A stretch of DNA of 64,000 nt from JAJXWB01 sp964634325 (lineage in GTDB: Bacteria; Pseudomonadota; Alphaproteobacteria; Rhizobiales; Beijerinckiaceae): NCBI GenBank assembly GCA_964634325.1, contig CAZWJF010000008.1:102204-166203 (forward strand), written 5' to 3'. The notes beneath the pieces were generated by a model. It made no database searches. It was not told the DNA's origin and saw only the letters and a list, made by a program, of their open reading frames with translations. Below are positions 35,229 through 43,790 of this stretch, piece by piece (positions within the stretch are counted from its first letter, which is position 1; every line of letters begins with the position of its first letter). A program made the position numbers and the translations under genes.

Positions 35229-36479
35229 ATGGCCGACGGCGCGCTGGCGACGCTCGCCATCGTCGCATTGACGATTCTGGGGATGCTCATCCGGCCTTGG
35301 CGGGCGCCCGAGTTCGTCTTCGCGGTCGCGGGGGCGCTTGCCTTGCTTGCGGCCGGGCTGTTGCCGCTCGCTTCCGCATTCGCGGCGGTCGCCAGAGGAT
35401 ATGACGTCTATCTGTTTCTTGTGGGCATGATGCTGCTCGCGGAAGTCGCGCGCCAGCAGGGCCTGTTCGACTGGATGGCCAGCCACGCGGCGCGCGCCGC
35501 GCGCGGCTCGGCGCGCAGGCTGTTCGCGCTGGTCTATGGCGTCGGCGTTCTGGTCACCGTGTTTCTGTCCAACGATGCGACGGCCGTCGTGCTGACGCCG
35601 GCGGTTTACGCGGCGGCGCGCGCGGCGCGCGTCGAGCCTCTGCCCTATCTCTACATCTGCGCCTTCATCGCCAATGCGGCGAGTTTCGTCCTGCCAATTT
35701 CCAATCCCGCCAATCTCGTCGTGTATGGCGAGCGACTGCCGGCGCTCGGGCCCTGGGTCAAAACCTTCGCCGCGCCGTCGCTCGCCGCGATTATTGCGAC
35801 CTATGTCGCGTTGCGATGGACGCAGCGTCGCGCGCTCGCCGCTCAGCTCGCTCCAATGCCGGAGGTCGAACCGCTCACGGCGGCGGGCAAGGCGGCGGGA
35901 CTGACGCTCGCGCTGGCCGCCGTCGTTCTGGTCGGCGCGTCCGCGCTTGGACGAGACCTCGGCGCGCCGACGCTCGCTTGCGGAGTCTTGTCCTTGGTCG
36001 CCGCATCGCTCGTGGCCGCGGCGTCGCCTGCCCCCGTTCTCAAGCATGTCGCCTGGAGCGTGCTGCCGCTGGTCGCGGGCCTGTTCGTGCTCGTCGCGGG
36101 TCTGGAGCAGGTCGGCGTGGTCCGCGGGATTGCGGACTGGCTCGCAGGCCACCAGCAACGTGCGCCGATGCAGACCGCTCTGCTCGCGGGCCTGACTGCG
36201 GGCTTCGGCGCCAACCTCGTCAACAATCTGCCGCTCGGCCTGCTGGCCGGCGCGGCTGGCCATGCGGCGCATGCGCCGGACGAGGTCATGGCGGGCTTGC
36301 TGATCGGCGTCGATCTCGGCCCCAACCTGTCTGTGACCGGATCGCTCGCCACGATTCTCTGGCTCATCGCCATTCGCCGCGAGGGCGAACACGTCGGCGG
36401 GCTTCGCTTCCTCGCGCTCGGCGCAGTTGTGATGCCGCCTGCGCTTCTGCTCGCGCTGGCGGCGCTTGTGCTCGTCTGA
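35229..36479 (+). CDS. ArsB/NhaD/SLC13-like ion transporter
   Basis: 416 residues with about 11-12 hydrophobic spans. The family helical-hairpin signatures are VFLSNDATAVVLTPAVYAAA and FVLPISNPANLVVYGE in the first half, repeated as GANLVNNLPLGLLAG and GPNLSVTGSLATILW in the second. The fold carries arsenite or small organic/inorganic anions; no ars genes are nearby, so arsenite export is not implied. It starts 9 bp after the acetyltransferase gene and converges on the second TRAP operon with a 3-bp gap. Confidence 0.85.
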   Translation: MADGALATLAIVALTILGMLIRPWRAPEFVFAVAGALALLAAGLLPLASAFAAVARGYDVYLFLVGMMLLAEVARQQGLFDWMASHAARAARGSARRLFALVYGVGVLVTVFLSNDATAVVLTPAVYAAARAARVEPLPYLYICAFIANAASFVLPISNPANLVVYGERLPALGPWVKTFAAPSLAAIIATYVALRWTQRRALAAQLAPMPEVEPLTAAGKAAGLTLALAAVVLVGASALGRDLGAPTLACGVLSLVAASLVAAASPAPVLKHVAWSVLPLVAGLFVLVAGLEQVGVVRGIADWLAGHQQRAPMQTALLAGLTAGFGANLVNNLPLGLLAGAAGHAAHAPDEVMAGLLIGVDLGPNLSVTGSLATILWLIAIRREGEHVGGLRFLALGAVVMPPALLLALAALVLV

Positions 36480-36482
36480 GCG

Positions 36483-37958
36483 CTACAACATGCCCAACGT
36501 GCGCGGCAGCCACAGCGACAGACCGGGCCAGTAGGTCACGATCACGAGGAAGACCAGCATGGTGAGCAGCCACGGCCAGACGGCGATCGTCAGCTCGGTG
36601 ATGCCCATCTTGGTGATCCCGGATGCGACGTAGAGATTGAGGCCGACCGGCGGATGGCACATGCCCACCTCCATGTTGACCACGATCAGAATGCCGAAGT
36701 GCACGGGATCGATGCCGAGCTTGACCGCCATCGGGAACAGGATCGGCGCCATGATCAGCACGATCGACGACGGCTCCATCACATTGCCCGCAAGCAGCAG
36801 CAGAACGTTCACCACCAGCAGGAAGGTGATCCAGTTGAAACCGGAATCGCTGATCCAGCCCGCCATCGCCTGAGGAATCTGCTCGGAGGTCATCAGGAAC
36901 GAGAACAGGACGGCGTTGGTGATGATGTAGAGGAGCATGGCGCTCATGTTGGCCGACGACAGAAGCGTCTTCGGCACATCGGCGAGCTTCATGTCCTTGT
37001 AGACGAACACGGCGATGATGAAGGAATAGACCGCGCTCATCGCAGCGGCTTCCGTCGGCGTGAAGGCGCCGGTGTAGATGCCGCCGATGACGATGACGAT
37101 CAGCGCCAGCCCCCAGATGCTCTGACGGAACGTTCTCCAGCGCTCGGCCCAGCTCGCCTTCGGCTGCCGGGGATAGCCGTTTTTCCACGCGCGATAGAAG
37201 GTCGTGGCGCCGAGCATGGAGGCCAGCCCCAGACCCGGAATGACGCCGGCCACGAACAACTGCCCGACCGAAGCGGAGGTCACCTGCTCGCCGTGCGGTC
37301 CCTGCACCACCATGCCGGAGGTCGCGACGGCGTACATGACCATGACGATCGATGGCGGAATCAGGATGCCGAGCGCCCCCGAGGTCGTGATGACGCCGGC
37401 GCCGAACCGCTTCGGGAAGCCTTGCTTCACCATCGCCGGCAGAAGGATAGAACCGATGGCGACGACAGTCGCGGGGCTCGATCCGGACACTGCCGCGAAC
37501 AGCGCGCAGGCGAGCACGCCGGCGAGCCCGAGGCCGCCGTACCAGTGTCCAACCATCGCGGTGGCGAAGTTGATCATGCGGCGCGCGACGCCGCCGTGGG
37601 TCAGGAAATTGCCGGCGAGAATGAAGAACGGGATCGCCATGATCTCGAACTTCTCGATGCCGGTGAACAGCTTCAGCGCGACCGAATCCATGGGGACGTC
37701 GGTCAGCGTGAACAGGAAGGTCATCACCGTCAGGCCAAGCGCGATCGAAATCGGCATGCCTGTCAGCATCAGCGCAACCAGCAGCGCGAAAATCATCCCG
37801 ACCCGAAAGCCTTCGCCGACTGGCAGCAGCCCGAATTTCGCAGCGAAGCAAGCGAGCGCGAGCAAGGCGGGCGCTGCGATGATCAGCAGGCCGGCCCGCG
37901 AATTTCCTCTGGTTTCCGGGCTCGGAGCGCCGGGCGCGCTTTGAACGGCCGCGCTCAT
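36483..37958 (-). CDS. dctM: TRAP transporter large permease (second system)
   Basis: 491 residues, with about 14 hydrophobic segments, including an extra N-terminal pair (LLIIAAPALLALACFAAKFG). The conserved DctM core shows TGMPISIALGLTVMTFLF, IMAIPFFILAGNFLTHGGVA, GSSPATVVAIGSILLPAM and ALGILIPPSIVMVMYA. The start MSAAVQSAPG at 37958 overlaps the DctQ stop as ATGA; the longer open frame reads antisense into dctQ. Confidence 0.94.
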   Translation of the reverse strand: MSAAVQSAPGAPSPETRGNSRAGLLIIAAPALLALACFAAKFGLLPVGEGFRVGMIFALLVALMLTGMPISIALGLTVMTFLFTLTDVPMDSVALKLFTGIEKFEIMAIPFFILAGNFLTHGGVARRMINFATAMVGHWYGGLGLAGVLACALFAAVSGSSPATVVAIGSILLPAMVKQGFPKRFGAGVITTSGALGILIPPSIVMVMYAVATSGMVVQGPHGEQVTSASVGQLFVAGVIPGLGLASMLGATTFYRAWKNGYPRQPKASWAERWRTFRQSIWGLALIVIVIGGIYTGAFTPTEAAAMSAVYSFIIAVFVYKDMKLADVPKTLLSSANMSAMLLYIITNAVLFSFLMTSEQIPQAMAGWISDSGFNWITFLLVVNVLLLLAGNVMEPSSIVLIMAPILFPMAVKLGIDPVHFGILIVVNMEVGMCHPPVGLNLYVASGITKMGITELTIAVWPWLLTMLVFLVIVTYWPGLSLWLPRTLGML

Positions 37959-38599
37959 CGTGCGTCTCCCAGTTCGAGCGTGCCCGGCAGCGTCGGCGCG
38001 TCGTCGTCTATGCCCTCGACATGGCCGTGGTCGTGGTGCGGCAACTCGCCAGTGCGCGCAAAGGACCATGCGACCTGAAGAAACCGGAAGCACATGAGAT
38101 AGGAGCCGAGCGGCACGGCCAGATAGACGATCCACATCGGCGCTTCGAGATCCGCCGAGACCTGATCCGTATGGCCGATATGCCAGACGAACCGAGCGCC
38201 GAGCGACCCCACGATGAAAGTGAACAGCGCGCCGGACAGGAGCGCGAACAGCACCACGACATGGCGCGACGCCGGGCTGACCCGATTGACCGCCACGTCG
38301 ACGCCGACGTGGATGCCGGTGCGCACGCCGTAGGCGGCGCCGAACTTGGCCATCCACACGAACATGTAGATGCACAATTCCTGCGCCCAGGTCAGGTTGA
38401 AGCCGCGCAGAAACGAGAAGACCGAACGCCCGGCGACGAACAGCCAGTCCATGCCGTGCTCCTTGCCCCAGCGCGCGAGGTCGATCGACGCCGACAACGA
38501 GTAGCGATGCGCGACCGCGATGAAGATGACGACAGTCGCCATCCCCATCAGGCTGGCGATGATGATTTCTTCGAGCCGGTCGAGAATGCGCAGGCGCAA
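37955..38599 (-). CDS. dctQ: TRAP transporter small permease (second system)
   Basis: 214 residues, TTG start after GGAGGAG. Four membrane spans and the DctQ motif GVRTGIHVGVDVAVNRV; the first periplasmic loop is enlarged (YSLSASIDLARWGKEHGMDW). The C-terminal tail is His/Asp-rich (HHDHGHVEGIDDD), a possible metal-binding oddity. It is located between dctP and dctM of the same system. Confidence 0.9.
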   Translation of the reverse strand: MRLRILDRLEEIIIASLMGMATVVIFIAVAHRYSLSASIDLARWGKEHGMDWLFVAGRSVFSFLRGFNLTWAQELCIYMFVWMAKFGAAYGVRTGIHVGVDVAVNRVSPASRHVVVLFALLSGALFTFIVGSLGARFVWHIGHTDQVSADLEAPMWIVYLAVPLGSYLMCFRFLQVAWSFARTGELPHHDHGHVEGIDDDAPTLPGTLELGDAR

Positions 38600-38666
38600 G
38601 AGCTCCTCCCCAGGTTTTACGCGAGCCGCGCGGCGTTGCGAAATGCCGTTCTCTCGGTCGCGCTAG

Positions 38667-38690
38667 GCGGCGGGGCGCCGACCCCGCCGC
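38667..38690. repeat. GC-rich hairpin between the second-system dctP and dctQ
   Basis: Nine perfect pairs, GCGGCGGGG / CCCCGCCGC, with a 6-nt loop, starting about 35 bp after the dctP stop. On the transcript (minus) strand it is not followed by a T-run, so it fits an mRNA-stabilising stem or weak terminator. The rest of 38600-38724 holds nothing else clear. Confidence 0.75.
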
Positions 38691-38724
38691 TTTCCATGCG
38701 CGCGGCGAACCGCGCGCGTCGCGT

Positions 38725-39732
38725 TCATTTCACGCCGACCTCGGCTTCGACCTTCTTGAGCAGGTCCTTGCCGATTCGACTCGACATCTCATCCCAAACG
38801 GGCTTGGAGGCGTCGCGCCACTTCTTCAGGTCCGCTGCGGTCGGCGTATAGAACTCGATCTTGCCGCTCTTCTTCATGGCTTCGAGAGCCTCGGCGTTTT
38901 CCTGCTGCGAAATGCTGTTGGAATAGGCCGTCGCTTCCGCCATCGCCTTGTCGAGCTGACCGCGCACGTCGGCCGGAATTCCATCCCAGAATTTCTTGTT
39001 CACGATCACCGCGTAGCCGATGTAGCCGTGGTCGGTGAGCGCGCCGTATTTCTGCACTTCGTGCATCTTCTGCGTGTACATGTTCGACGGCGTATTCTCC
39101 TGCCCGTCTACGACGCCAGTCTGCAGGCCCTGATAGACCTCGGAGAAGGCCATCACCTGCGGCACCGCTCCGTAGGCCTTCATTTGAGCCTCGAGCACCT
39201 TCGACGACTGGATGCGAATCTTCATGCCGAGCAGGTCATCTGGGACCTTGATCGGCCTGTTCGCCGAGAAGATCTTGAAGCCGTTGTCCCAATAGGCGAG
39301 GCCCTCGATTCCCTTCGAGGCGAGGCTCTTCAGCATGCCCGTGCCGATCGGCCCGGTCTGCATCTTCTGCAACGCGGCGACGTTCGGGAACAGGAAAGGC
39401 AGATCGAACACCTCGAATTCCTTGGCGCCGAGCGGCCCGAACTTGGCGAGCGAGGGCGCCAGCATCTGCACCGAGCCGAGCTGCAAGGCCTCGAGCTCTT
39501 CCTTGTCCTTGTAGAGCTGCGAGTTCGGATAGACCTCCACCTTCACTTTGCCGTTCGTGTATTTCTCGGCCAGTTCCTTGAACTTGTCGGCGCCCTTGCC
39601 CTTCGGCGTGTTCGGCGCGACGACATGGCTGAACTTGATGACGATCGGTTCGTCGGCGGCCGCAGGCGCGGCGCCCGCGAAAGCTGCGACAGCCAGCCCG
39701 GCCGCGTAAGCTGCGGCGATCATGAAACGCAT
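38725..39732 (-). CDS. dctP: TRAP transporter substrate-binding protein (second system)
   Basis: 335 residues with a GGGAGG site and a signal peptide (MRFMIAAAYAAGLAVAAFAG, cleaved near AAA-DEP). The fold shows IVIKFSHVVAPNTPKGKGAD, MKIRIQSSKVLEAQMKAYGA and the specificity region FSEVYQGLQTGVVDGQENTP, close to C4-dicarboxylate-type DctP proteins. Its ligand may be a dicarboxylate or an aromatic acid. It is the first gene of the dctPQM set, downstream of the DUF2783 gene by about 107 bp with no clear terminator. Confidence 0.92.
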   Translation of the reverse strand: MRFMIAAAYAAGLAVAAFAGAAPAAADEPIVIKFSHVVAPNTPKGKGADKFKELAEKYTNGKVKVEVYPNSQLYKDKEELEALQLGSVQMLAPSLAKFGPLGAKEFEVFDLPFLFPNVAALQKMQTGPIGTGMLKSLASKGIEGLAYWDNGFKIFSANRPIKVPDDLLGMKIRIQSSKVLEAQMKAYGAVPQVMAFSEVYQGLQTGVVDGQENTPSNMYTQKMHEVQKYGALTDHGYIGYAVIVNKKFWDGIPADVRGQLDKAMAEATAYSNSISQQENAEALEAMKKSGKIEFYTPTAADLKKWRDASKPVWDEMSSRIGKDLLKKVEAEVGVK

Positions 39733-39839
39733 CGAAACCTCCCTCTTATTTCGTTTCATTCGTATGTCGCAGGAAAATGCGTTCAAAAGCAATGCGACAG
39801 GCGCGCCCAGTATCGCTCTCTACGACGTGAGCTTGACCG

Positions 39840-40052
39840 TCAGGCGGACGTCTGCGAGCCGGCGCGAGGTCGCGCTGCGATGCGGATCGCCTCGGTCAGC
39901 GTGGCGCGGTCGCCGATGTGATTGGCGAGCAGCAGGACGAGGCGGGCGTTCATGGCCTGGGCCTCGGCGTCGGTCATCTCGCGCTGCGAATTGATCAATT
40001 CCTCGTAGAAACCGTCAGGGTCCGAAATGTTCGGCGCGATATTCAACGGCAT
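39840..40052 (-). CDS. DUF2783 domain protein
   Basis: 70 residues, cytosolic, helical: LNIAPNISDPDGFYEELINS followed by EAQAMNARLVLLLANHIGD. DUF2783 proteins are known as small neighbours of flavin aromatic monooxygenases; the start here overlaps the monooxygenase stop by 10 nt, supporting coupled synthesis. A role as an accessory or structural partner is only inferred. Confidence 0.85.
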   Translation of the reverse strand: MPLNIAPNISDPDGFYEELINSQREMTDAEAQAMNARLVLLLANHIGDRATLTEAIRIAARPRAGSQTSA

Positions 40053-41671
40053 GTCGTTTCGTCCGCCTTGATCGCCCGCGCGAGCGCAGCGCGGATTTTC
40101 GTTTCGTCGAAGGCGCGCCAGCGCGCGGCCACGTGTTGATCGGGCCGCAGCAGATACGTTGTGCCGGGCTTCCCGTCGTAGCGCTCCGCCAGCACGCCCT
40201 TCGCATCTGCAAAATCGCGGCCGACCTGCAGGACGCGGGCGGCGACTGGCCCGCACGCGATCGGCCGCCGTTCCTGGAGGTCGCCGAACACGAGGACGAC
40301 AAAGCCGTCGCCAATCATGTCGAGAAACCAGCCGGGCCGCCCGTCGATCTCGATCGGCGCGTCCACGCAATTCGTTCCCGGCGCCATTTTTCCCGCGAAG
40401 GGGGATTCGTCCGGCGTGTTCAACGAGGAATGCGCATAGGGCGTCGGCGTCGACAGGCGGCCGGAATTCACCAGAGGCCGCGCAAAGGCGCAGGTTTCGG
40501 CGAGGTCGAGCACCGCGTCGCGATAGAGGCGGCTGGCGGCGTTCTTCGGGGTGATGAAATCGGTCGAACGCGTGGAGTTCAGCAGATTGTCGTCGGCGGC
40601 GAAGGCGCGCTCCTCCGTGTAAGTGTCGATCAGCGCCTCGGGCGCGGCGCCCTTCAGCACAAGCGCCAGCTTCCAGGCGAGATTGTCGGCGTCCTGGATG
40701 CCGGTGTTGGCGCCGCGGGCGCCGAAGGGCGACACCTGATGCGCGCTATCGCCGGCGAACAGGACGCGCCCATGGCTAAAGTCGTCGATCCGCCGACAGG
40801 CGAACTGGTAGACCGACACCCATTCCAGTTCGAATTCGCGGTCGTCGCCGAGCATCGCCTTGACGCGGGGGATCACCTTTTCGGGCTTCTTCTCTTCTTC
40901 GGGATCGGCGTTCCAGCCGAGCTGGAAATCGAGCCGCCAGACGTCGTCGGCCTGCCGATGCAGCAGCGCTGACTGGTTGCGATGGAAGGGCGGATCGAAC
41001 CAGAACCAGCGCTCCGGCGGAAAGTCGGCTTTCATCACGATGTCGGCGATCAGAAAGCGGTCCTGGAAGAATTTGCCCGAGAAATCCGCCCCGACCATCG
41101 CGCGCATCGGCGAATTGGCGCCGTCGCAGGCGATCGCCCATTCGGCCTCCATCGTGAATGCGCCGTCGTCCGTCTCGACGCTGAGCGCGACATGATCGTC
41201 GAATTGCTCGAGCCCAATCAACTTGTGCCGGAACCGCAATTCCAGCCCGGGCGTCTCTTGGCAGGCCTCGATCAGGAACTGCTCCAGATAGTATTGCTGC
41301 AGGTTGATCATGGCCGGCATCTTGTGGTCGGCTTCCGGCAGCAGATCGAACTGGTAGCATTGCCGATCGCCGAAGAAGACCCGGCCGACATTCCAGCTCA
41401 CGCCCTTGTCGAGCATGGGCGAGACGCAGCCGAGCCGGTCCATGATCTCCAATGGACGTTTGGCGTAACAAACGCCGCGCGAACCCACGCTGACCACGTC
41501 ATTGTCGTCGATCAGCACCGTGCGCACGCCGCGGCGCGCCAGATCAAGCGCCGTGACGAGGCCGACTGGCCCCGCGCCGACGACGACGACCTGGTGACGT
41601 TCGGGCTCGCCTGACTTCTGCTCCTGCGACTGGACGTAAGGATAGCGCGCATACTGATACGTCTTGAGCAT
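40043..41671 (-). CDS. FAD-dependent aromatic monooxygenase (PHBH/MhpA-like)
   Basis: 542 residues, class A flavoprotein hydroxylase. Signatures: dinucleotide site VVVVGAGPVGLVTALDLARR near residue 28, the DG motif (AIACDGANSPMRAMVG) and the GD motif (VLFAGDSAHQVSPFGARGA), with a thioredoxin-like C-terminal domain of MhpA type. It should hydroxylate a phenolic substrate using NAD(P)H and O2. The exact substrate is unclear; 3-hydroxybenzoate- or hydroxyphenylpropionate-type acids are candidates. It is followed by DUF2783 and preceded by a VOC protein, GST and ABC importer genes. Confidence 0.88.
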   Translation of the reverse strand: MLKTYQYARYPYVQSQEQKSGEPERHQVVVVGAGPVGLVTALDLARRGVRTVLIDDNDVVSVGSRGVCYAKRPLEIMDRLGCVSPMLDKGVSWNVGRVFFGDRQCYQFDLLPEADHKMPAMINLQQYYLEQFLIEACQETPGLELRFRHKLIGLEQFDDHVALSVETDDGAFTMEAEWAIACDGANSPMRAMVGADFSGKFFQDRFLIADIVMKADFPPERWFWFDPPFHRNQSALLHRQADDVWRLDFQLGWNADPEEEKKPEKVIPRVKAMLGDDREFELEWVSVYQFACRRIDDFSHGRVLFAGDSAHQVSPFGARGANTGIQDADNLAWKLALVLKGAAPEALIDTYTEERAFAADDNLLNSTRSTDFITPKNAASRLYRDAVLDLAETCAFARPLVNSGRLSTPTPYAHSSLNTPDESPFAGKMAPGTNCVDAPIEIDGRPGWFLDMIGDGFVVLVFGDLQERRPIACGPVAARVLQVGRDFADAKGVLAERYDGKPGTTYLLRPDQHVAARWRAFDETKIRAALARAIKADETTCR

Positions 41672-41713
41672 TGGCCCTCCCCGGCCCGATGCTGGCGCTG
41701 GCGCGGAGGCCGC

Positions 41714-42256
41714 TTACGACATCTTCTCGAATTCTTTTTCGTGCAGCCAGGCCGTGTGCCGTGGCGGTCTCTTGGTTTTCGACCATTCCTCGACCATGTC
41801 GAGCGAGACGTCCTTCATGCGCTTCAGCTGCTGGTCGTTCGTGGTCCACGCCGCCACTTCGAGCCTGTGGCCCGACGGATCGAAGAAATAGATCGACTTG
41901 AAAATCGTATGGTCCGTCGGCCCGACGACGTCGAGTCCCGCAGCGAGCGCACGCTTGCGCGCCTCTTCCAGAGCATCGAGGTCTTTCACCTGGAAGGCGA
42001 TGTGCTGCGTCCATTCCGGCGTATTCGGGTCGCGCCCCATCGGCGGCGAGTTCGGCAATTCGAAAAAAGCGAGGATGTTTCCACTGCCGGCGTCCAGAAA
42101 GATATGCATGTAGGGATCAGGCGCCTTGGTCGAAGGCACGTGGTCCTCGGCGATCGCGCCGATCAAATCCATGTCGAGCACCTTCTTGTAGAACTCGACG
42201 GTTTCCTTCGCGTCTTTGCAGCGATAGGCGACGTGATGGAACTTTTCGACTTTCAT
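41714..42256 (-). CDS. VOC-family protein, possible extradiol dioxygenase-like enzyme
   Basis: 180 residues. Two VOC modules with a 2-His-1-Glu set in view: His in KFHHVAYRCKD, His in WTQHIAFQVKD and Glu in SGHRLEVAAW. A charged C-terminal tail (about residues 145-180) ends KEFEKMS. Type I extradiol dioxygenases and glyoxalases share these ligands; at 180 residues with two modules it is shorter than most ring-cleaving enzymes. Location next to a flavin hydroxylase favours a role in aromatic breakdown (inference). Confidence 0.8.
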   Translation of the reverse strand: MKVEKFHHVAYRCKDAKETVEFYKKVLDMDLIGAIAEDHVPSTKAPDPYMHIFLDAGSGNILAFFELPNSPPMGRDPNTPEWTQHIAFQVKDLDALEEARKRALAAGLDVVGPTDHTIFKSIYFFDPSGHRLEVAAWTTNDQQLKRMKDVSLDMVEEWSKTKRPPRHTAWLHEKEFEKMS

Positions 42257-42332
42257 CGATTCCTCCTGCCGTTTCGGCGCGCCGGCCGAGCGCCGGTTCT
42301 CCCGCCACTCTACCAGATAGCGCGTCGCCCCG

Positions 42333-42989
42333 TCATATCGTCACGCCGGCGGCGACATTCTGCTCTTTCATGGCTCGCGCCTGGGCTTGCAGCGCTTTCG
42401 CATAGCCGGGCCGCGCCTTGAGACGCGCCCAGTAGCCGGAGACATTCGGGCCGAAATCGGCGGACAGGCCTAGGATTTCCGCCAGCATCAAGCCATAGCC
42501 CACCGCGATGTCGGCGACAGTGAACCGCCCGGCCGCCAGATACTCCCGATCGGCGAGCGTCGATTCCACGATCCGCAATCGACCCAGGAACCACTTCTTG
42601 TAGTCTTCGGCGGCCTGCGGCAGGCGACGCTCCGCCGGTTCGAGCTGCGAATAGCGCAGGAAGATCGTCTGCGGAAACGTCAGCGTCGCGTCCGAGAAAT
42701 ACAGCCAGTTCAGCCAGGGCCCGTAATCGGTTTCCGACATGTCGACGGCGAGCGGCGAGGGGCCGTGCTTGGTCGCCAGATAATGACAGATGGCGGCCGA
42801 TTCCGTCATGCGCATCTCGCCGTCGAACAGCGTCGGAATCGTGCCGAGCGGGTTGATCGCAAGATATTCCTTGGCGAACACGCGCGGCGGAAACGGCAGC
42901 ATGACGAGTTCGTAAGGCAGCCCCATTTCCTCGAGCGTCCAGAGCGGACGGAACGAACGCGCGCTGATGCAATGATAGAGTTTGAGCAT
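42333..42989 (-). CDS. Glutathione S-transferase family protein
   Basis: 218 residues with a thioredoxin-like N-terminal domain (KLYHCISARSFRPLWTLEEM; NPLGTIPTLFDGEMRMTESA, the cis-Pro and the ES glutathione-binding pair) and an alpha-helical C-terminal domain (AGRFTVADIAVGYGLMLAE). In an aromatic operon it might be a maleylpyruvate/maleylacetoacetate isomerase-like enzyme or a detoxifying transferase; the sequence does not decide. Confidence 0.88.
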   Translation of the reverse strand: MLKLYHCISARSFRPLWTLEEMGLPYELVMLPFPPRVFAKEYLAINPLGTIPTLFDGEMRMTESAAICHYLATKHGPSPLAVDMSETDYGPWLNWLYFSDATLTFPQTIFLRYSQLEPAERRLPQAAEDYKKWFLGRLRIVESTLADREYLAAGRFTVADIAVGYGLMLAEILGLSADFGPNVSGYWARLKARPGYAKALQAQARAMKEQNVAAGVTI

Positions 42990-43067
42990 GAGGTTTCCTG
43001 CCTTGATTTGTCGGCAGGATCGCCGCGCCGGCGCATCGGGTCAATGATGGAGTCGACGGCAGGCGCC

Positions 43068-43790
43068 CTATAGTCCCAACTGGCTGCGCACGAAGTCGTC
43101 CCGCGCCGCCAGTTCCGCGGTCGATCCCTCGAACACGACTTCGCCCTTCACCAGGATGACATGCCGCCGGCAGAGCTTCTTCAAATCCTCGAGATTCTTG
43201 TCGACGACGACGATGGCGACGCCCCGCTCCGCGATCAGGGCGAGCGTGCGCCAGATGTCCTCGCGCACGAGCGGCGCAAGACCTTCGGTGGCCTCGTCGA
43301 CCATCAGCAGCGACGGATTGCTCATCAAGGCGCGTCCGATGGTGAGCATTTGCTGTTCGCCGCCCGAAAGCTGATTGCCCCAGTTGGCGCGCCTTTCCCT
43401 TAGTCGCGGGAACAGGTCGTAAACCGCATCGCGCGTCCAGTCGCGACGCGCGCCGGTTCCCGCGCGTTCGGCGAAGACGAGATTTTCCTCCACCGACAGA
43501 TTGGGAAATATGCCGCGGCCTTCCGGCACGAAACCGACGCCGGCGCGCGCGATCGCGCTCGGGCGCCAGCGCGCGACGTCCTTGCCGTCGAACCGGATCG
43601 CGCCGGCGCGCGCCGGCACGAGACCCATCAGCGTGCGCAGCAGCGTAGTCTTGCCCATGCCGTTGCGCCCGAGCAGGCTGACGGTTTCGCCGCGCTCCAC
43701 GTGAAAATCGACGCCGCGCAACACGTGGCTCGCGCCGTAATATGTATCGATCCCGCGTGCCTCGATCAGCGGCGCTGCATTCGCGCTCAT
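43068..43790 (-). CDS. livF: Branched-chain-type ABC importer ATPase (LivF-like)
   Basis: 240 residues. Walker A GRNGMGKTT, signature LSGGEQQML, Walker B LLMVDEATEGLAP and the LivF-type short C-terminus. It energises import together with LivH and the LivM-LivG fusion. The start at 43790 overlaps the fusion-gene stop (ATGA); longer open frame upstream is antisense noise. In this context the system probably imports an aromatic acid such as benzoate rather than amino acids (inference). Confidence 0.93.
   Translation of the reverse strand: MSANAAPLIEARGIDTYYGASHVLRGVDFHVERGETVSLLGRNGMGKTTLLRTLMGLVPARAGAIRFDGKDVARWRPSAIARAGVGFVPEGRGIFPNLSVEENLVFAERAGTGARRDWTRDAVYDLFPRLRERRANWGNQLSGGEQQMLTIGRALMSNPSLLMVDEATEGLAPLVREDIWRTLALIAERGVAIVVVDKNLEDLKKLCRRHVILVKGEVVFEGSTAELAARDDFVRSQLGL

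Noticed and set aside
35229..36479. Arsenite efflux operon
   Set aside because: The protein is ArsB-like in fold, but no arsR, arsC or arsA gene is near; the fold also covers other anion carriers.
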